The notes under the pieces: model-generated
Told to the model about the DNA's origin: nothing
The model's input: only the letters and a program-made list of their open reading frames with translations
Databases searched by the model: none
Part shown: in pieces, positions 27,639 through 37,415 of the stretch
How positions within the stretch are numbered: position 1 is the stretch's first letter
Layout of the letters: each line of letters starts with the position of its first letter
Assembly (NCBI RefSeq): GCF_900640175.1
Contig: NZ_CAAAJC010000006.1
Span: 55,337-119,336 of the forward strand
Direction of reading: 5' to 3'
Length of the DNA stretch: 64,000 bases
Origin: Legionella sp. W10-070
GTDB lineage: Bacteria > Pseudomonadota > Gammaproteobacteria > Legionellales > Legionellaceae
Made by a program: the position numbers and the translations under genes

Positions 27639-27698
27639 GCGATTAAAACTGCGCTCCATCCGGGCTTAATTAACACCAACCGCAGTTTTAATCGTACC
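27639..27698. repeat. dispersed palindromic repeat family A, copy 3 (short)
   Basis: A 60-bp version made only of the two ends: GCGATTAAAACTGCG on the left and CGCAGTTTTAATCGTA on the right, with CTCCATCCGGGC and TTAATTAACACCAACC shared with copy 1. The core is missing, as if internally deleted. Confidence 0.7.
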
Positions 27699-27750
27699 CT
27701 TCAGCCAATAAAAATTATTGCATGGGCAGGCAAAGCACTATAATTTAAGG

Positions 27751-27882
27751 GGTACGATTAATATAGTGATTCTAGTTGGTTTATTCCAACGAGTCTCGAC
27801 ATCCCGCGGCTGACAACGGGATCCAGCGATCTTGAGGGGTGATTGCGGGGCGTCGGCCAGGAAAACCGCACTTTTAATCGCC
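27751..27882. repeat. dispersed repeat family A, copy 4 (divergent interior)
   Basis: The ends (GTACGATTAATATAGTG and CCGCACTTTTAATCG) match family A but the interior is different, with GGTTTATTCCAACGAG and CATCCCGCGGCTGACAACGG. It lies 50 bp after copy 3. Confidence 0.55.
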
Positions 27883-27988
27883 CCTGATTTAGTGATTCTA
27901 ATTTACTATTTTTGATAAGGGCATTTGGTTTTTGTCTTTATAACTTGTTGGATAAAAACCTGCATGCCAATAGCATTCAGGAGTTGTT

Positions 27989-28807
27989 ATGCAATTTGTC
28001 AGCCGTTATGTTTCCCATCAACCTGATGCCCAGGGTATGGTGGATTATTCATCCGAGGAGCATCGTATTTGGCAAATATTGTATGAGCGCCAGATGAAAA
28101 TTATCCCGGGAAGGGCGTGTGATGAGTTTGTGCAAGGGTTAAGTAGTCTTGGCCTTTCGGCTGAATATATTCCGCAGTTGCCCGAGGTAAGCCGCCGTCT
28201 TCAGGCATTGACAGGTTGGGAGGTCGCTCCTGTAGCGGCGTTAATTTCAGCACGAGAATTTTTTGAACTTCTGGCGAAACGTCGTTTTCCCGCAGCAACG
28301 TTTATTCGCTGTGAGCAAGAAATAGATTACGTACAGGAACCGGATATCTTTCACGAATTATTTGGCCATTGTCCTATGCTGACCGATCCTGTCTATGCTG
28401 AATTTGTCCATAACTATGCCTGCAAGGTTTTAAGCTTTCCTGAGCATGAGTGGCCCTTGCTGCAACGTCTTTTCTGGTTTACTGTTGAATTTGGCTTGAT
28501 TAAAGCAACGCAAGGATTACGCGCTTATGGGGGAGGGATTTTATCCTCAATTAGTGAAACACCTTATAGCGTGGAAAGTGATGAAGCCATGCGCGTACTT
28601 TTTGATCCGGTCGTTGCCTTCCGTATGCCCTATCGAATTGACAGACTGCAACCTGTTTATTTTGTTATTGATGATTATCAGATGCTCTATGATTTTGTTA
28701 AATCTGACATTCTTAAATTTATTCAGCGTGCAAGGGAGCTAGGGGAGTATCCTCCTTTTTTTCCGGTAGATGAAAATAATCCCAGCATTCATATACTGGC
28801 TTGTTAA
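27989..28807 (+). CDS. phhA: phenylalanine 4-hydroxylase
   Basis: PhhA converts phenylalanine to tyrosine using tetrahydropterin and iron. The protein has 272 residues, typical of the bacterial single-domain enzyme. Iron ligands are in FHELFGHCPM (His122, His127) and in FTVEFGLI (Glu167). In Legionella, tyrosine feeds homogentisate and pyomelanin pigment, which help in iron acquisition. The gene is placed directly before letA-uvrC, as I remember for L. pneumophila. The start has GGAG then TTGTT before ATG. Confidence 0.93.
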   Translation: MQFVSRYVSHQPDAQGMVDYSSEEHRIWQILYERQMKIIPGRACDEFVQGLSSLGLSAEYIPQLPEVSRRLQALTGWEVAPVAALISAREFFELLAKRRFPAATFIRCEQEIDYVQEPDIFHELFGHCPMLTDPVYAEFVHNYACKVLSFPEHEWPLLQRLFWFTVEFGLIKATQGLRAYGGGILSSISETPYSVESDEAMRVLFDPVVAFRMPYRIDRLQPVYFVIDDYQMLYDFVKSDILKFIQRARELGEYPPFFPVDENNPSIHILAC

Positions 28808-28976
28808 GTGGTTCTTTCACAATCGGCTATAATTAGTAGTTAAGGATTCATTACTTCGCTGTAGAATCACTGGATGGACAGGCAATAATTGAATCAATTC
28901 CAATTGTAATGGCCGGTTAGTCTTGATAATATCGATACACGTTTGTGTTCATTGGCTATGAGTCAAGGAGCATTGC

Positions 28977-29651
28977 TTGATAAAAGTTCTAATTGTTGAT
29001 GACCATGCCCTGGTAAGAATGGGGATTCGACGATTATTGGATGACTTGCCTGATGTAGAAGTAGTGGCTGATGCTGATAGTGGAGAGCAAGCTTTGGCTT
29101 TAGTGAAGTCTCATAAGCCAGATGTGGTTTTGCTTGACATGAAAATGCCCGGTATTGATGGCTGGGAAGTGACCAGGAGGCTTAAGAAGTCTCATCCGCA
29201 GGTAAAAGTGATTGCTGTTACTGCGATGTGTGCTGAGCCCATGCCAACAAGGGTTCTTCAGTTAGGGGCAATGGGCTATTTAACCAAGGAATCAGGAGCA
29301 GAAGAAATGGCTGCTGCTATTCGCAAGGTTGCCAGGGGTGAAAAATATTTAAGTGCCGAAATAGCTCAAAAAATGGCAATCAATAGTCTTGATGCGGCTC
29401 AGGACTCGCCTTTTGACTTGTTGTCAGAACGCGAAATGCAGGTAATGCTGATGATTACCAGTGGGATGACTGTCCAGGATATAGCGGACAGGTTATTTTT
29501 AAGCCCTAAGACGATCAATGGCTATCGTTATCGCATGTTTGAAAAGCTGGGAATTAAAAACGATGTCGAACTTACCTTTCTGGCAATGAAGCACCGGATT
29601 ATTGAACAACCTAATGATGCTCTGCATGACGAGTTGCAGAATAGTAAATAA
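28977..29651 (+). CDS. letA: response regulator LetA (GacA/UvrY homologue)
   Basis: LetA is the LuxR-type response regulator that, with the kinase LetS, switches on the small RNAs RsmY/RsmZ to relieve CsrA repression and start transmission traits. The receiver has phosphoacceptor Asp in VVLLDMKMPG (residue about 54) and Lys in YLTKESG; the C-terminal helix-turn-helix is SEREMQVMLMITSGMTVQDI through SPKTINGYRYRMFEKL. The start is TTG, with AAGGAG 6 bp upstream; E. coli uvrY also starts with TTG. uvrC follows after 57 bp, the classic gacA-uvrC order. Confidence 0.93.
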   Translation: MIKVLIVDDHALVRMGIRRLLDDLPDVEVVADADSGEQALALVKSHKPDVVLLDMKMPGIDGWEVTRRLKKSHPQVKVIAVTAMCAEPMPTRVLQLGAMGYLTKESGAEEMAAAIRKVARGEKYLSAEIAQKMAINSLDAAQDSPFDLLSEREMQVMLMITSGMTVQDIADRLFLSPKTINGYRYRMFEKLGIKNDVELTFLAMKHRIIEQPNDALHDELQNSK

Positions 29652-29708
29652 AGCTTATAAGCTATAATGTCCCCATTCTTCTATTAATTCGCACAAAGCT
29701 TGTTGTCT

Positions 29709-31562
29709 ATGAATAATAATTCTTTATCCTCCGATCTGACGGTTGTTATAGCGAATCTTAGCAGCCTGCCGGGCGTTTACCGTATGCTGGATGAACAGGG
29801 TACTGTTTTGTATGTGGGCAAGGCCAGTAACTTAAAAAAACGTGTTGGCAGCTATTTTAATAAACAGAACACAGGAGCCAAAGTACGTTCTTTAGTGAGT
29901 CAGATAGCTTCTATTGAAGTCAGTGTTACCAGAAGTGAAACGGAAGCTTTATTGCTGGAAAGTAATTTAATCAAATCTCTGCGCCCCAAGTATAACGTTC
30001 TGTTGCGTGATGATAAAACCTACCCTTACATTCATGTCAGTAACCACCCATTTCCTCGTATGGAGCTTTATCGAAGCAAGAAAAAACCCAAGACAGGAGA
30101 GTTTTACGGGCCTTATCCTGGCGTGGCAGCGGTACGTGAAACCTTAAGTGCCATTCAGAAAATATTTAAAATCCGCAATTGCCGGGATAGCTATTTCAAT
30201 GCTCGCTCCAGGCCTTGCTTACAGTATCAGATCAAGCGTTGTAGCGCTCCTTGTACAGGGTATATTTCTACTGAAGATTACAATCAGTCGATAAGAGACG
30301 CGAGTCGATTTTTGCAGGGGAAAAGTCAGCTTATTCTTGAAGAGTTAGCGAAACGCATGGAGGAAGCAGTTGCTCGTTTAGAGTTCGAAGAAGCAGCCGT
30401 TTTACGCGATCAAATCAAAAGCCTGCGATTGGTACAGGAGCAGCAAGGTATTGCCCAGTTACGAGGTGATGCTGATGTGATTGCAATTGAAGCCAGGCCT
30501 GGGTTCGCCTGCATTCAATGTGTCACGGTACGTGATGGTCATATATTGGCCAGTCAGAGTTTTTTTCCTTCCGTGCCTCAGCAGGGTTTTGCCGAAGAAT
30601 CAGTTGAGAATGAATTATGGCAGCAAGTTTTTGAAGCCTTTATTGCGTTTTACTATCTTGATATGCCGGAACGGATCCCTGCATTGATTATCACCGATCA
30701 ACCTGTTGCAGATCTTAAAACCGTTGAGGCTATGTTGATTGAGTTACGTGGTAAATTCTGTCAGATTCAGACAAAGCCCCGTGGCCTGAGGGCGCGTTGG
30801 TTGGATTTCGCTCATAATAACTTACATCTGGCTGTTACCGATCATATGGCCTCATCCTCCATGATGAAAGCCAGGTATGAAGCGCTGGCTGAATTTCTGC
30901 AACGGAAAGAGCCTGTTCAGCGTATGGAGTGCTTTGATATAAGTCATACGCAAGGTGAGGAAACAGTCGCCTCCTGTGTTGTTTTTGACCAGGAAGGACC
31001 TTGTAAGAATCAATACCGCCGTTTCAATATTCATGGGATCACCCCTGGGGATGATTATGCCGCCATGGAGCAGGCCATCACGCGCCGGTTTAAGCATCTG
31101 CTTCAGGAGCATCGCTTGCCGGACGTGTTGATTATTGATGGTGGCAAGGGACAGGTTGCTGTTGCAAAACAAGTTTTTGCCAGATTACAAATCAACAGTG
31201 TGACACTGCTTGGTATTGCCAAGGGGCCTGAGCGTAAAGCAGGGTGGGAGCGTTTAATTCTGGTTACGCAGGATAAGGAAGTTAGTTTACCTGCCGATTC
31301 CCCTGCATTGCATTTACTGCAGCATATTCGTGATGAAGCCCATCGTTTTGCCATTTCATCCCACCGCAAAAAACGTCAAAGCGCCAGCCTTGAGTCTTCC
31401 TTGGAGGTAATCGAAGGAGTAGGGCCCAAACGGCGGCAAGCGTTGTTACGCCGATTTGGCGGCTTGCGTGAAATAGCTCGTGCACCTGTAGATGAAATCG
31501 CCAAGGTCAACGGTATTAACCAGGAACTGGCAATCCGAATCTATCAGCACTTTCATCCTTGA
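29709..31562 (+). CDS. uvrC: excinuclease ABC subunit C
   Basis: UvrC makes the two incisions of nucleotide excision repair. The protein has 617 residues from ATG 29709; TTG codons at 29700 and 29703 would add up to three. N-terminal GIY-YIG nuclease ([20 protein letters not shown]), a UVR helix near 205-240 ([20 protein letters not shown]), an RNase-H-like nuclease ([22 protein letters not shown]) and tandem C-terminal helix-hairpin-helix ([13 protein letters not shown] type, here [20 protein letters not shown]) are all present. It follows letA. Confidence 0.95.
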   Translation: MNNNSLSSDLTVVIANLSSLPGVYRMLDEQGTVLYVGKASNLKKRVGSYFNKQNTGAKVRSLVSQIASIEVSVTRSETEALLLESNLIKSLRPKYNVLLRDDKTYPYIHVSNHPFPRMELYRSKKKPKTGEFYGPYPGVAAVRETLSAIQKIFKIRNCRDSYFNARSRPCLQYQIKRCSAPCTGYISTEDYNQSIRDASRFLQGKSQLILEELAKRMEEAVARLEFEEAAVLRDQIKSLRLVQEQQGIAQLRGDADVIAIEARPGFACIQCVTVRDGHILASQSFFPSVPQQGFAEESVENELWQQVFEAFIAFYYLDMPERIPALIITDQPVADLKTVEAMLIELRGKFCQIQTKPRGLRARWLDFAHNNLHLAVTDHMASSSMMKARYEALAEFLQRKEPVQRMECFDISHTQGEETVASCVVFDQEGPCKNQYRRFNIHGITPGDDYAAMEQAITRRFKHLLQEHRLPDVLIIDGGKGQVAVAKQVFARLQINSVTLLGIAKGPERKAGWERLILVTQDKEVSLPADSPALHLLQHIRDEAHRFAISSHRKKRQSASLESSLEVIEGVGPKRRQALLRRFGGLREIARAPVDEIAKVNGINQELAIRIYQHFHP

Positions 31563-31737
31563 TGATTTACATCAGTTTATTAACCCTATGATTTATAGAT
31601 AAATTATTTTTTTATTTTAAATTTTGTCCATTCACTAAACTTTTTGTACAGATTACCGAAATACATCTTAGAAGTAACAGTTTTTATTGAGCACGCTTTT
31701 TGCTTCATAACAATTACAATGAGACTGGGGGATCACG

Positions 31738-32466
31738 ATGAAAAAGTTAATAGAAGTGATTGCACTGATGATACCGGCATTCCTTGCGAATGCGACAGGT
31801 TATTATGGAACAGCGCTTTGTGCATACCCACAGTATGAGTGTATCAAGGTTAAAGGAGGCCAATCCTGGGAAAAACTGTTCCCTGACGAACAACAGCGAG
31901 ATATCGTACAGCGCTTAAACCGTACTTATAATTATTTGTGGGCGGGAAAGGAGATTGCTGTTCCTCGTAATTTAGAACAAAAAACGCTCCTTGATTTTGC
32001 TCCTTTTCCTTTAAGGATAGATACCGGGGGGGAAAAGCAAATTATCGTTGATCAGGATAAGCTGGCGTGGGGAGCCTTTGATGTAGACGGTCAGTTACTC
32101 AAATGGGGACCTATTTCTTCTGGTAGTGATAAGTGTTCTGATAATAGCAGCAAAACCTGCAGGACAATGACAGGGATTTTTCGCGTCTTCAGTAAGGAAA
32201 ATGAGAAATGCCGCTCAAATATATTTCCTATCGGGCGGGGTGGAGCAAAGATGCCTTACTGCATGTACTTCCATAAAGGATTCGCTATGCATGGTTCACA
32301 TGATGTTCCTGGATACAGGGCAAGTCATGGCTGTGTTCGCATGTTTACCCGTGATGCACAATGGTTGAACCATGAGTTTATAGAATTATCCAGCGAGAGA
32401 AATGATCATCTGGGGACTAAGGTAATTGTTCGGCCAATTATGACTAATGCAAGTGGGAAAAGATAA
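31738..32466 (+). CDS. enhA: L,D-transpeptidase EnhA
   Basis: The protein has 242 residues with a signal peptide ending near ANAT (residue 20). Residues 28-78 resemble a LysM-type fold (YECIKVKGGQSWEKLFP, YLWAGKEIAVPR). The YkuD catalytic block HGSHDVPGYRASHGCVRM is at residues 185-202, with His197 and Cys199 as the active pair. Expected role is cross-linking or trimming peptidoglycan stem peptides in the periplasm. enhA-enhB-enhC together were found in L. pneumophila as the locus for enhanced entry into host cells. The gene overlaps enhB by one base (TAATG). Confidence 0.9.
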   Translation: MKKLIEVIALMIPAFLANATGYYGTALCAYPQYECIKVKGGQSWEKLFPDEQQRDIVQRLNRTYNYLWAGKEIAVPRNLEQKTLLDFAPFPLRIDTGGEKQIIVDQDKLAWGAFDVDGQLLKWGPISSGSDKCSDNSSKTCRTMTGIFRVFSKENEKCRSNIFPIGRGGAKMPYCMYFHKGFAMHGSHDVPGYRASHGCVRMFTRDAQWLNHEFIELSSERNDHLGTKVIVRPIMTNASGKR

Positions 32467-33002
32467 TGAAAACTCTAATAAAAACACCTTTAAAAAGTAT
32501 TCTTTTGCTGTCTCTCTTGTCTATGGGGATCTGCGCTTTTGCAGCGAAGGAACCTAAGGAGGTTGAAGACAGTAGAAATCCATTGGGCTGCCGGGATATC
32601 GGATATAAGTTTGAGTTAAAAATCCTGCGACTTTTCCCGGAGGAATCCGGGGCGAGGCAATCGATGTATTTCTTATTTAATACGTTGAATCAGAAAGTCA
32701 ATCTTTATCAAATGCGGGATGGTGAAAGCTCCCGCAGCATGTTCTTGAATCATGCAATCAATCCCCGGCAGTGGGCTGTATTTGCTACCAGTGAAAAGCA
32801 GGTGAAATTCATATGTACTGTTCCAGACGGAAAGCAATCTTATGGAAAAATTGTAGATTGCTCGGATAGTCTGCGGGTTTGTGAGTATACAAATGTGCGT
32901 TTTGGCCTTAATAATCGGGGTAATTACTGGATAGTGCACAGTAACACAAGAAATGGCGCAATAAGAGAAGTAGTGCAGTATGGCATTATTCCAGCACAAT
33001 AA
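32466..33002 (+). CDS. enhB: enhanced entry protein EnhB
   Basis: The protein has 178 residues with a signal peptide (KSILLLSLLSMGICAFAA, cleaved after about residue 27). The mature part is beta-rich and has cysteines in DSRNPLGCRDIGYKFELK, FICTVPDG, KIVDCSDSLRVCEY. No enzyme motif is seen. It is identified mainly by position between enhA and enhC and by size. Function unknown; a periplasmic role with EnhC is likely. Confidence 0.88.
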   Translation: MKTLIKTPLKSILLLSLLSMGICAFAAKEPKEVEDSRNPLGCRDIGYKFELKILRLFPEESGARQSMYFLFNTLNQKVNLYQMRDGESSRSMFLNHAINPRQWAVFATSEKQVKFICTVPDGKQSYGKIVDCSDSLRVCEYTNVRFGLNNRGNYWIVHSNTRNGAIREVVQYGIIPAQ

Positions 33003-33043
33003 ATAAGCCGCTGATAGCGGTAACATAAATGAGGGGAAATACC

Positions 33044-36000
33044 ATGAAATCATTCGTACCATGGTTTTATTTAGTTGCAGCAACAGGAAGTCAGGCTGTT
33101 TATGCGATCAACGGGCTTGACGCTTACCGCCAGGGGAATTATCCATTAGCTGCACAAGCACTCATTAATCAAACGAATAAAGACCCGATAGCGGATTATT
33201 ATCTGGGCCGTATGCGCTTATATGGTTTTGGTGAATTGAAAAACAATACCTTGGCGTTACGTCATTTTGAACGGGCGGCTGAAAAGGGTGTTTTGCCTGC
33301 GCAACAGTTACTTGCCCGCTATTATCTGATTGAAGCAGGGGATCCTGAAAAGGCGTTGCACTGGTTTAAAAAAACTGCAGCAGCAGGTGATGTCCGTGCT
33401 CAAATGTATTGTGCAGCAGCCTATTTATTTGGATTTGGAACGAAAAAAAATCCGGATCTGGCCAGGCGCTATTATATTGATGCGGCCAAAAGTGGTGATC
33501 CGATTGCGCAATATACGCTGGGCGAATACTTTCTTGGGAGCCGCGATTCAAGAAACAAAAAGCTTGGTTTAATATGGTTGAACAAAGCTGCGGAACAAGG
33601 GAACCCGAAAGCACAGTTAACACTGTCTGAGCTTTATGCCAGTGGCACTTTAGTCGGGAGGGACAATAGTAAGTCCCAGGAATTACTGGAACAACTGGCC
33701 GCAAAAAAATACCCTCCTGCGATGCTGAAATTAGGTGAAATGGCAATTAAGCAAAATAACCTTGAGGCTGCCAAAGATTGGTTCACTAAAGCAGCTGCCG
33801 AGAATGATCCACAAGCCGCTTTAGCTTTAGCAGAATTATATTTACAACCTGACACGGCTATTCATAACCCGAAAACGGCATTTATGTGGATGTTGCATGC
33901 CGCACAGAGTGGTTCTGGCAAGGCTCAGGAGAGACTCACACAGATGTATCGGGAGGGTAAGGGCGTTGCTGTTGACACTAAGCTTGCTGACCAGTGGCAA
34001 CAAAAAGCGAAGGAAACAGCTTCCCGGGTTCAGCCAGATCCAGGTGTAGAGGTGGCCAGATGGTTAACAAATGATAAAGCTGATCATTTTGATATCGATG
34101 GTTATCGTTTGGGTGGAATTTACAGTGCCTGGCAAAATCCACAGGCATTGAAAGAAAATAATTATAATACTGCACCGCAAATGGAAAAAGTGACTCGGAC
34201 TGAACTTTATAAACCGAAATTTGTGATGACAAAACCTGAGGAAATTGCTATCACTGACTATTTTGATGTGATTGCGCCCACTCTAAGCGGCGCACAGGCT
34301 TCTTCCTGGACATTCCCGCGTTATCCTTTGGAGTCGCAGATTGAGGCATTGCGAAAAAATGAGTCGTTAGTATTAAGGCATACGCCACGGATATCTATGG
34401 CAGAAGAAGGGATTCCCTATCCTGATGAGGCTGGCCCTCAACCGTTTAATTATCTGGAGGAGATGGCAAAAGGATGGCAGCATCAGGCGAATTATCAGGC
34501 TATCCTTAGTCAATTGTATGGACGGGCAATTCTTGGCGAAGCCGATGCCCAATTTGAGTTAGGACAGCTTTACCATTATGGCGTTGTGGTGGCAAAAAAT
34601 CCTCAGCAAGCGATTACTTATTATCAATTGGCTGCCACTCAGCAGGATGTGCGCGCCGAGTATAATTTAGGTATTTTGTATTTGGAAGGGCAAACCGATC
34701 CGGTGAATTACCAGCAGGGAATTAACTGGTTAATTGATGCCGCTTTCAAAGGAAATGCCTATGCTCAATACGCCCTGGCAAATATTTATGAGAAAGGATT
34801 TAAAGATCCCAATGGCAAAATGATCGTTTATCCTAATATTGAACAGGCAATGGCCATGTATTACCTTGCCTCCGCTAATCATTATGGGCCTGCTGAATAT
34901 CGTTTGGCAGAATATTTTGCCAGGCACCAAAAAGGTGATTTGAGTGTGGCAGCCAAACGTAACCGTACGAAATTGATTAAGCGGCTCTACCAGGGGGCGG
35001 TGAATAACGGGGTAGTTGAGGCCAGTTTACCATTGGCTTTTTATCAGGCGATGGACGAGGATCCTGAAAAACAGCTTCATGCGTTTGAAGTAGCTAAAAA
35101 AGAAGCCCAGGCTGGCAATGGAAATGCTGCGCTTCTATTGGGTATTATGTTTGAACGAGGCATTGCTGTACCTGCTAATCCTGTGGAATCATTATATTGG
35201 TATCAACAGGCTGCGATGAGTCCGGTGAGTGCCTTTATTCTGGGTACCTATTACAGCCAGGGTATTGGCGTTAACCAGGATCTGGAAAAAGGAAAATCCT
35301 TATTGCAACAGGCGGCTGATGAAGGATTCTCCTATGCAAACCTTAACCTTGCCGTATTGAAGCATGAAGTAGGGGAGAATTTCTTTCCAGAACTTAACAA
35401 AGCGCGTCAGGCTGGTAATAGTACGGCGGGTTTGCTAATGGCAGATTATTTCCTTTCCCAGGCTGATGACCCCGATAAAATGCGTCAGGCAAGAGAAATT
35501 TATCAGGATTTTGCCGAGAGAGGGGATAAGGAAGGTCAGTTAAAATTAGCTTATTTATACGATAAAGGACTAGGGGGGCAGGTTGACTCAGAGCTGGCTG
35601 CCAAATGGTATGGTTTGGCTGCGGATCAAGGGCAGCCAATCGCCCAATATTTGCTTGGACAATTGTATCAACTAGGCAAGATAGGTAAGAAACCTGATTA
35701 TGATGAAGCAAGAAAATGGTATGCCGCGTCTGAGTCGAACTACCCTAAGTCGGCGGTTGCCCTTGGCTTTATTTATGACACCGTAGATGATGATTATCAA
35801 AAGGCACATAAAAATTATCAGTTGGCTGCGGAAAAAAATAATAAGGTGGGTCAATTTAATTTGGCTCTTATTTATGAAGATGGCAAGGGTGTGCCGGTTG
35901 ACTACGCCAAAGCGAAGGTTCTCTATAGTAAAGCTGCGGAGTCAGGACATAAAAAATCCATGACCCAACTGGCGGATCTTTATTTTCATGGACTTGCAGG

Positions 36001-36676
36001 GGATAAACGTGATGAGCAACAGGCTCTTTATTGGTACAAAAAGGCTGCTGAGCTGGGTGATGGTGATGCACTTTATAAATTAGGGTTATTATCGGAAACA
36101 GGTGTGGCCACCAAACTTGATTTTGTCAACGCAGTCAATTATTACCAACAGGCTGCAAGCAAAGGGAATGAAAAGGCGAAGCTTGCACTGGCCCGCATGC
36201 ATCAATATGGGTTGGGTGTTTCTAAAGATAATCAAAAAGCGGCTGAATTATATAAGGAGCTGGCTGCAAACAATAACACTTATGCTCAATATCAATTAGG
36301 GGTTATTTATTTTGATGGGATTAATGGGGAACACAAGCCTGATGAAGGGAAGCGGCTGCTGCAGCAAGCCAGTGCAAATGGAAGTCAGCAGGCACGCAAG
36401 ATCCTGCAGTGGCTGGATGCTCAACAGCAAGAGCGTGTGAGTTTCATTGAGCCAGTAGTGATTAATCAGACACCCGTCACCGCAGGTCAGCCCGCAGATT
36501 TGATGTACTTTGATGCATTAAATGAATGGAATCGTGGGGATGAGAATTTATCGCGTATGATTCTTGACCGTATAATGAACCAATTCCCACAGTACGTGCC
36601 GGCAAAGCGCGCTTATGAGCAATTAAAGCAGCCTGTGATATCTTTTTTAGGGAATGCCAATTCTCATGAAATGTAG
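33044..36676 (+). CDS. enhC: Sel1-repeat enhanced entry protein EnhC
   Basis: The protein has 1210 residues from ATG 33044 (GAGGGG lies 9 bp before; the ATG at 33029 adds 5 residues). A signal peptide ends near AVYA (about residue 21). It is built from many Sel1 repeats (36-44 residues, pattern A.Y.LG..Y..G.GV..D...A..WY..AA..G) in two blocks, about residues 45-330 and 490-1140, with a linker (YFDVIAPTLSGAQASSWTFP) between. The tail after about 1140 looks like a TPR. EnhC is periplasmic; in L. pneumophila it interferes with the lytic transglycosylase Slt to limit release of NOD1-activating peptidoglycan. Regular in length. Confidence 0.94.
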   Translation: MKSFVPWFYLVAATGSQAVYAINGLDAYRQGNYPLAAQALINQTNKDPIADYYLGRMRLYGFGELKNNTLALRHFERAAEKGVLPAQQLLARYYLIEAGDPEKALHWFKKTAAAGDVRAQMYCAAAYLFGFGTKKNPDLARRYYIDAAKSGDPIAQYTLGEYFLGSRDSRNKKLGLIWLNKAAEQGNPKAQLTLSELYASGTLVGRDNSKSQELLEQLAAKKYPPAMLKLGEMAIKQNNLEAAKDWFTKAAAENDPQAALALAELYLQPDTAIHNPKTAFMWMLHAAQSGSGKAQERLTQMYREGKGVAVDTKLADQWQQKAKETASRVQPDPGVEVARWLTNDKADHFDIDGYRLGGIYSAWQNPQALKENNYNTAPQMEKVTRTELYKPKFVMTKPEEIAITDYFDVIAPTLSGAQASSWTFPRYPLESQIEALRKNESLVLRHTPRISMAEEGIPYPDEAGPQPFNYLEEMAKGWQHQANYQAILSQLYGRAILGEADAQFELGQLYHYGVVVAKNPQQAITYYQLAATQQDVRAEYNLGILYLEGQTDPVNYQQGINWLIDAAFKGNAYAQYALANIYEKGFKDPNGKMIVYPNIEQAMAMYYLASANHYGPAEYRLAEYFARHQKGDLSVAAKRNRTKLIKRLYQGAVNNGVVEASLPLAFYQAMDEDPEKQLHAFEVAKKEAQAGNGNAALLLGIMFERGIAVPANPVESLYWYQQAAMSPVSAFILGTYYSQGIGVNQDLEKGKSLLQQAADEGFSYANLNLAVLKHEVGENFFPELNKARQAGNSTAGLLMADYFLSQADDPDKMRQAREIYQDFAERGDKEGQLKLAYLYDKGLGGQVDSELAAKWYGLAADQGQPIAQYLLGQLYQLGKIGKKPDYDEARKWYAASESNYPKSAVALGFIYDTVDDDYQKAHKNYQLAAEKNNKVGQFNLALIYEDGKGVPVDYAKAKVLYSKAAESGHKKSMTQLADLYFHGLAGDKRDEQQALYWYKKAAELGDGDALYKLGLLSETGVATKLDFVNAVNYYQQAASKGNEKAKLALARMHQYGLGVSKDNQKAAELYKELAANNNTYAQYQLGVIYFDGINGEHKPDEGKRLLQQASANGSQQARKILQWLDAQQQERVSFIEPVVINQTPVTAGQPADLMYFDALNEWNRGDENLSRMILDRIMNQFPQYVPAKRAYEQLKQPVISFLGNANSHEM

Positions 36677-36736
36677 CATTGCGTCAATTGTTGGGCAGAA
36701 AGCGTATTGGATATCAGAAGTCAGAAATTGTATTCA

Positions 36737-36771
36737 ATAAAAACCGAACCGGAAGCAAAGCACCGGTTCGG
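36737..36771 (-). terminator. rho-independent terminator of rpsT
   Basis: On the minus strand: CCGAACCGG (36771-36763), a ten-base loop, CCGGTTCGG (36752-36744), then TTTTTATT. The stem is perfect over 9 bp. It lies between the convergent ends of enhC and rpsT and could serve both. Confidence 0.85.
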
Positions 36772-36803
36772 GAGTTCACAGATTAGAGCAACGGAAAGAG
36801 TAG

Positions 36804-37070
36804 CTAGGCGGCCATTGCTTTGACGCGGGCACAGAGATGAGATTTAATACGGGAAGCTTTATTCTTATGAATCAAACCTTTCCCTGCCGCTTTGTCAATA
36901 ACTGGCTGAGCCTTGGCATAAGCAGCACGAGCGGCTTCCTGATCACCGGCTTCTACTGCCTTAATAACATTTTTTACAAAGGTGCGATACATAGAGCGCG
37001 CGCTGGCATTACGCTGACGTAATTTAACATTCTGACGGGCACGCTTAATCGCTGATTTAATATTCGCCAC
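36804..37070 (-). CDS. rpsT: 30S ribosomal protein S20
   Basis: The protein has 88 residues, the regular S20 length, and starts [20 protein letters not shown]. It binds the body of 16S rRNA in 30S assembly. The C-terminal block [12 protein letters not shown] is conserved. It is alone, with a strong terminator behind it at 36737-36771. Confidence 0.96.
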   Translation of the reverse strand: MANIKSAIKRARQNVKLRQRNASARSMYRTFVKNVIKAVEAGDQEAARAAYAKAQPVIDKAAGKGLIHKNKASRIKSHLCARVKAMAA

Positions 37071-37415
37071 TTAAAAATCTCCACTCACTTTAAGATGTCA
37101 CAAAAGATAGCAATCATGCACAATGCATTAGAATTTGTCAATATTTGACTGAATCATGGCTGCAATTAAAGGGTAGAAAATTGAAAATCATTGAGAACAA
37201 AAATCCCAACTTTAAAAAACCACTTTGCAATAGCACCCTTGAATCGTCAATATCAGTCTGATTATTAAAAATCATTGCTTACCTTGGATTGTATGCTTTA
37301 AGTGTTCTGTACGGCAAGATATTCCAATCATGAAATGCATAAAATCGACAAAAAAATCTGGCAGCCACCAAGAAGTCAAATGTTCCCCGCTTCAAAAAAT
37401 TAATGGAGGGAACGC
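37071..37415. other. intergenic region, 345 bp
   Basis: AT-rich spacer between rpsT and the coiled-coil gene, both on the minus strand. It contains the rpsT promoter region on the left side. No repeat, terminator or frame of note was seen. Confidence 0.4.

Larger units (their letters stand above)
27609..27988. other. intergenic region, 380 bp, carrying two family A repeats
   Basis: The region separates bioC from phhA and holds repeats at 27639-27698 and 27751-27882. No reading frame has coding character. The last 100 bases are AT-rich and should contain the phhA promoter. Confidence 0.5.

Noticed and set aside
32673..33083. Minus-strand open frame of 136 codons over enhB.
   Set aside because: Antisense to enhB and its signal-peptide-bearing neighbour enhC; no family pattern.
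33366..33746. Minus-strand open frame of 126 codons inside enhC.
   Set aside because: Antisense to well-formed Sel1 repeats, no start signal, no family pattern.
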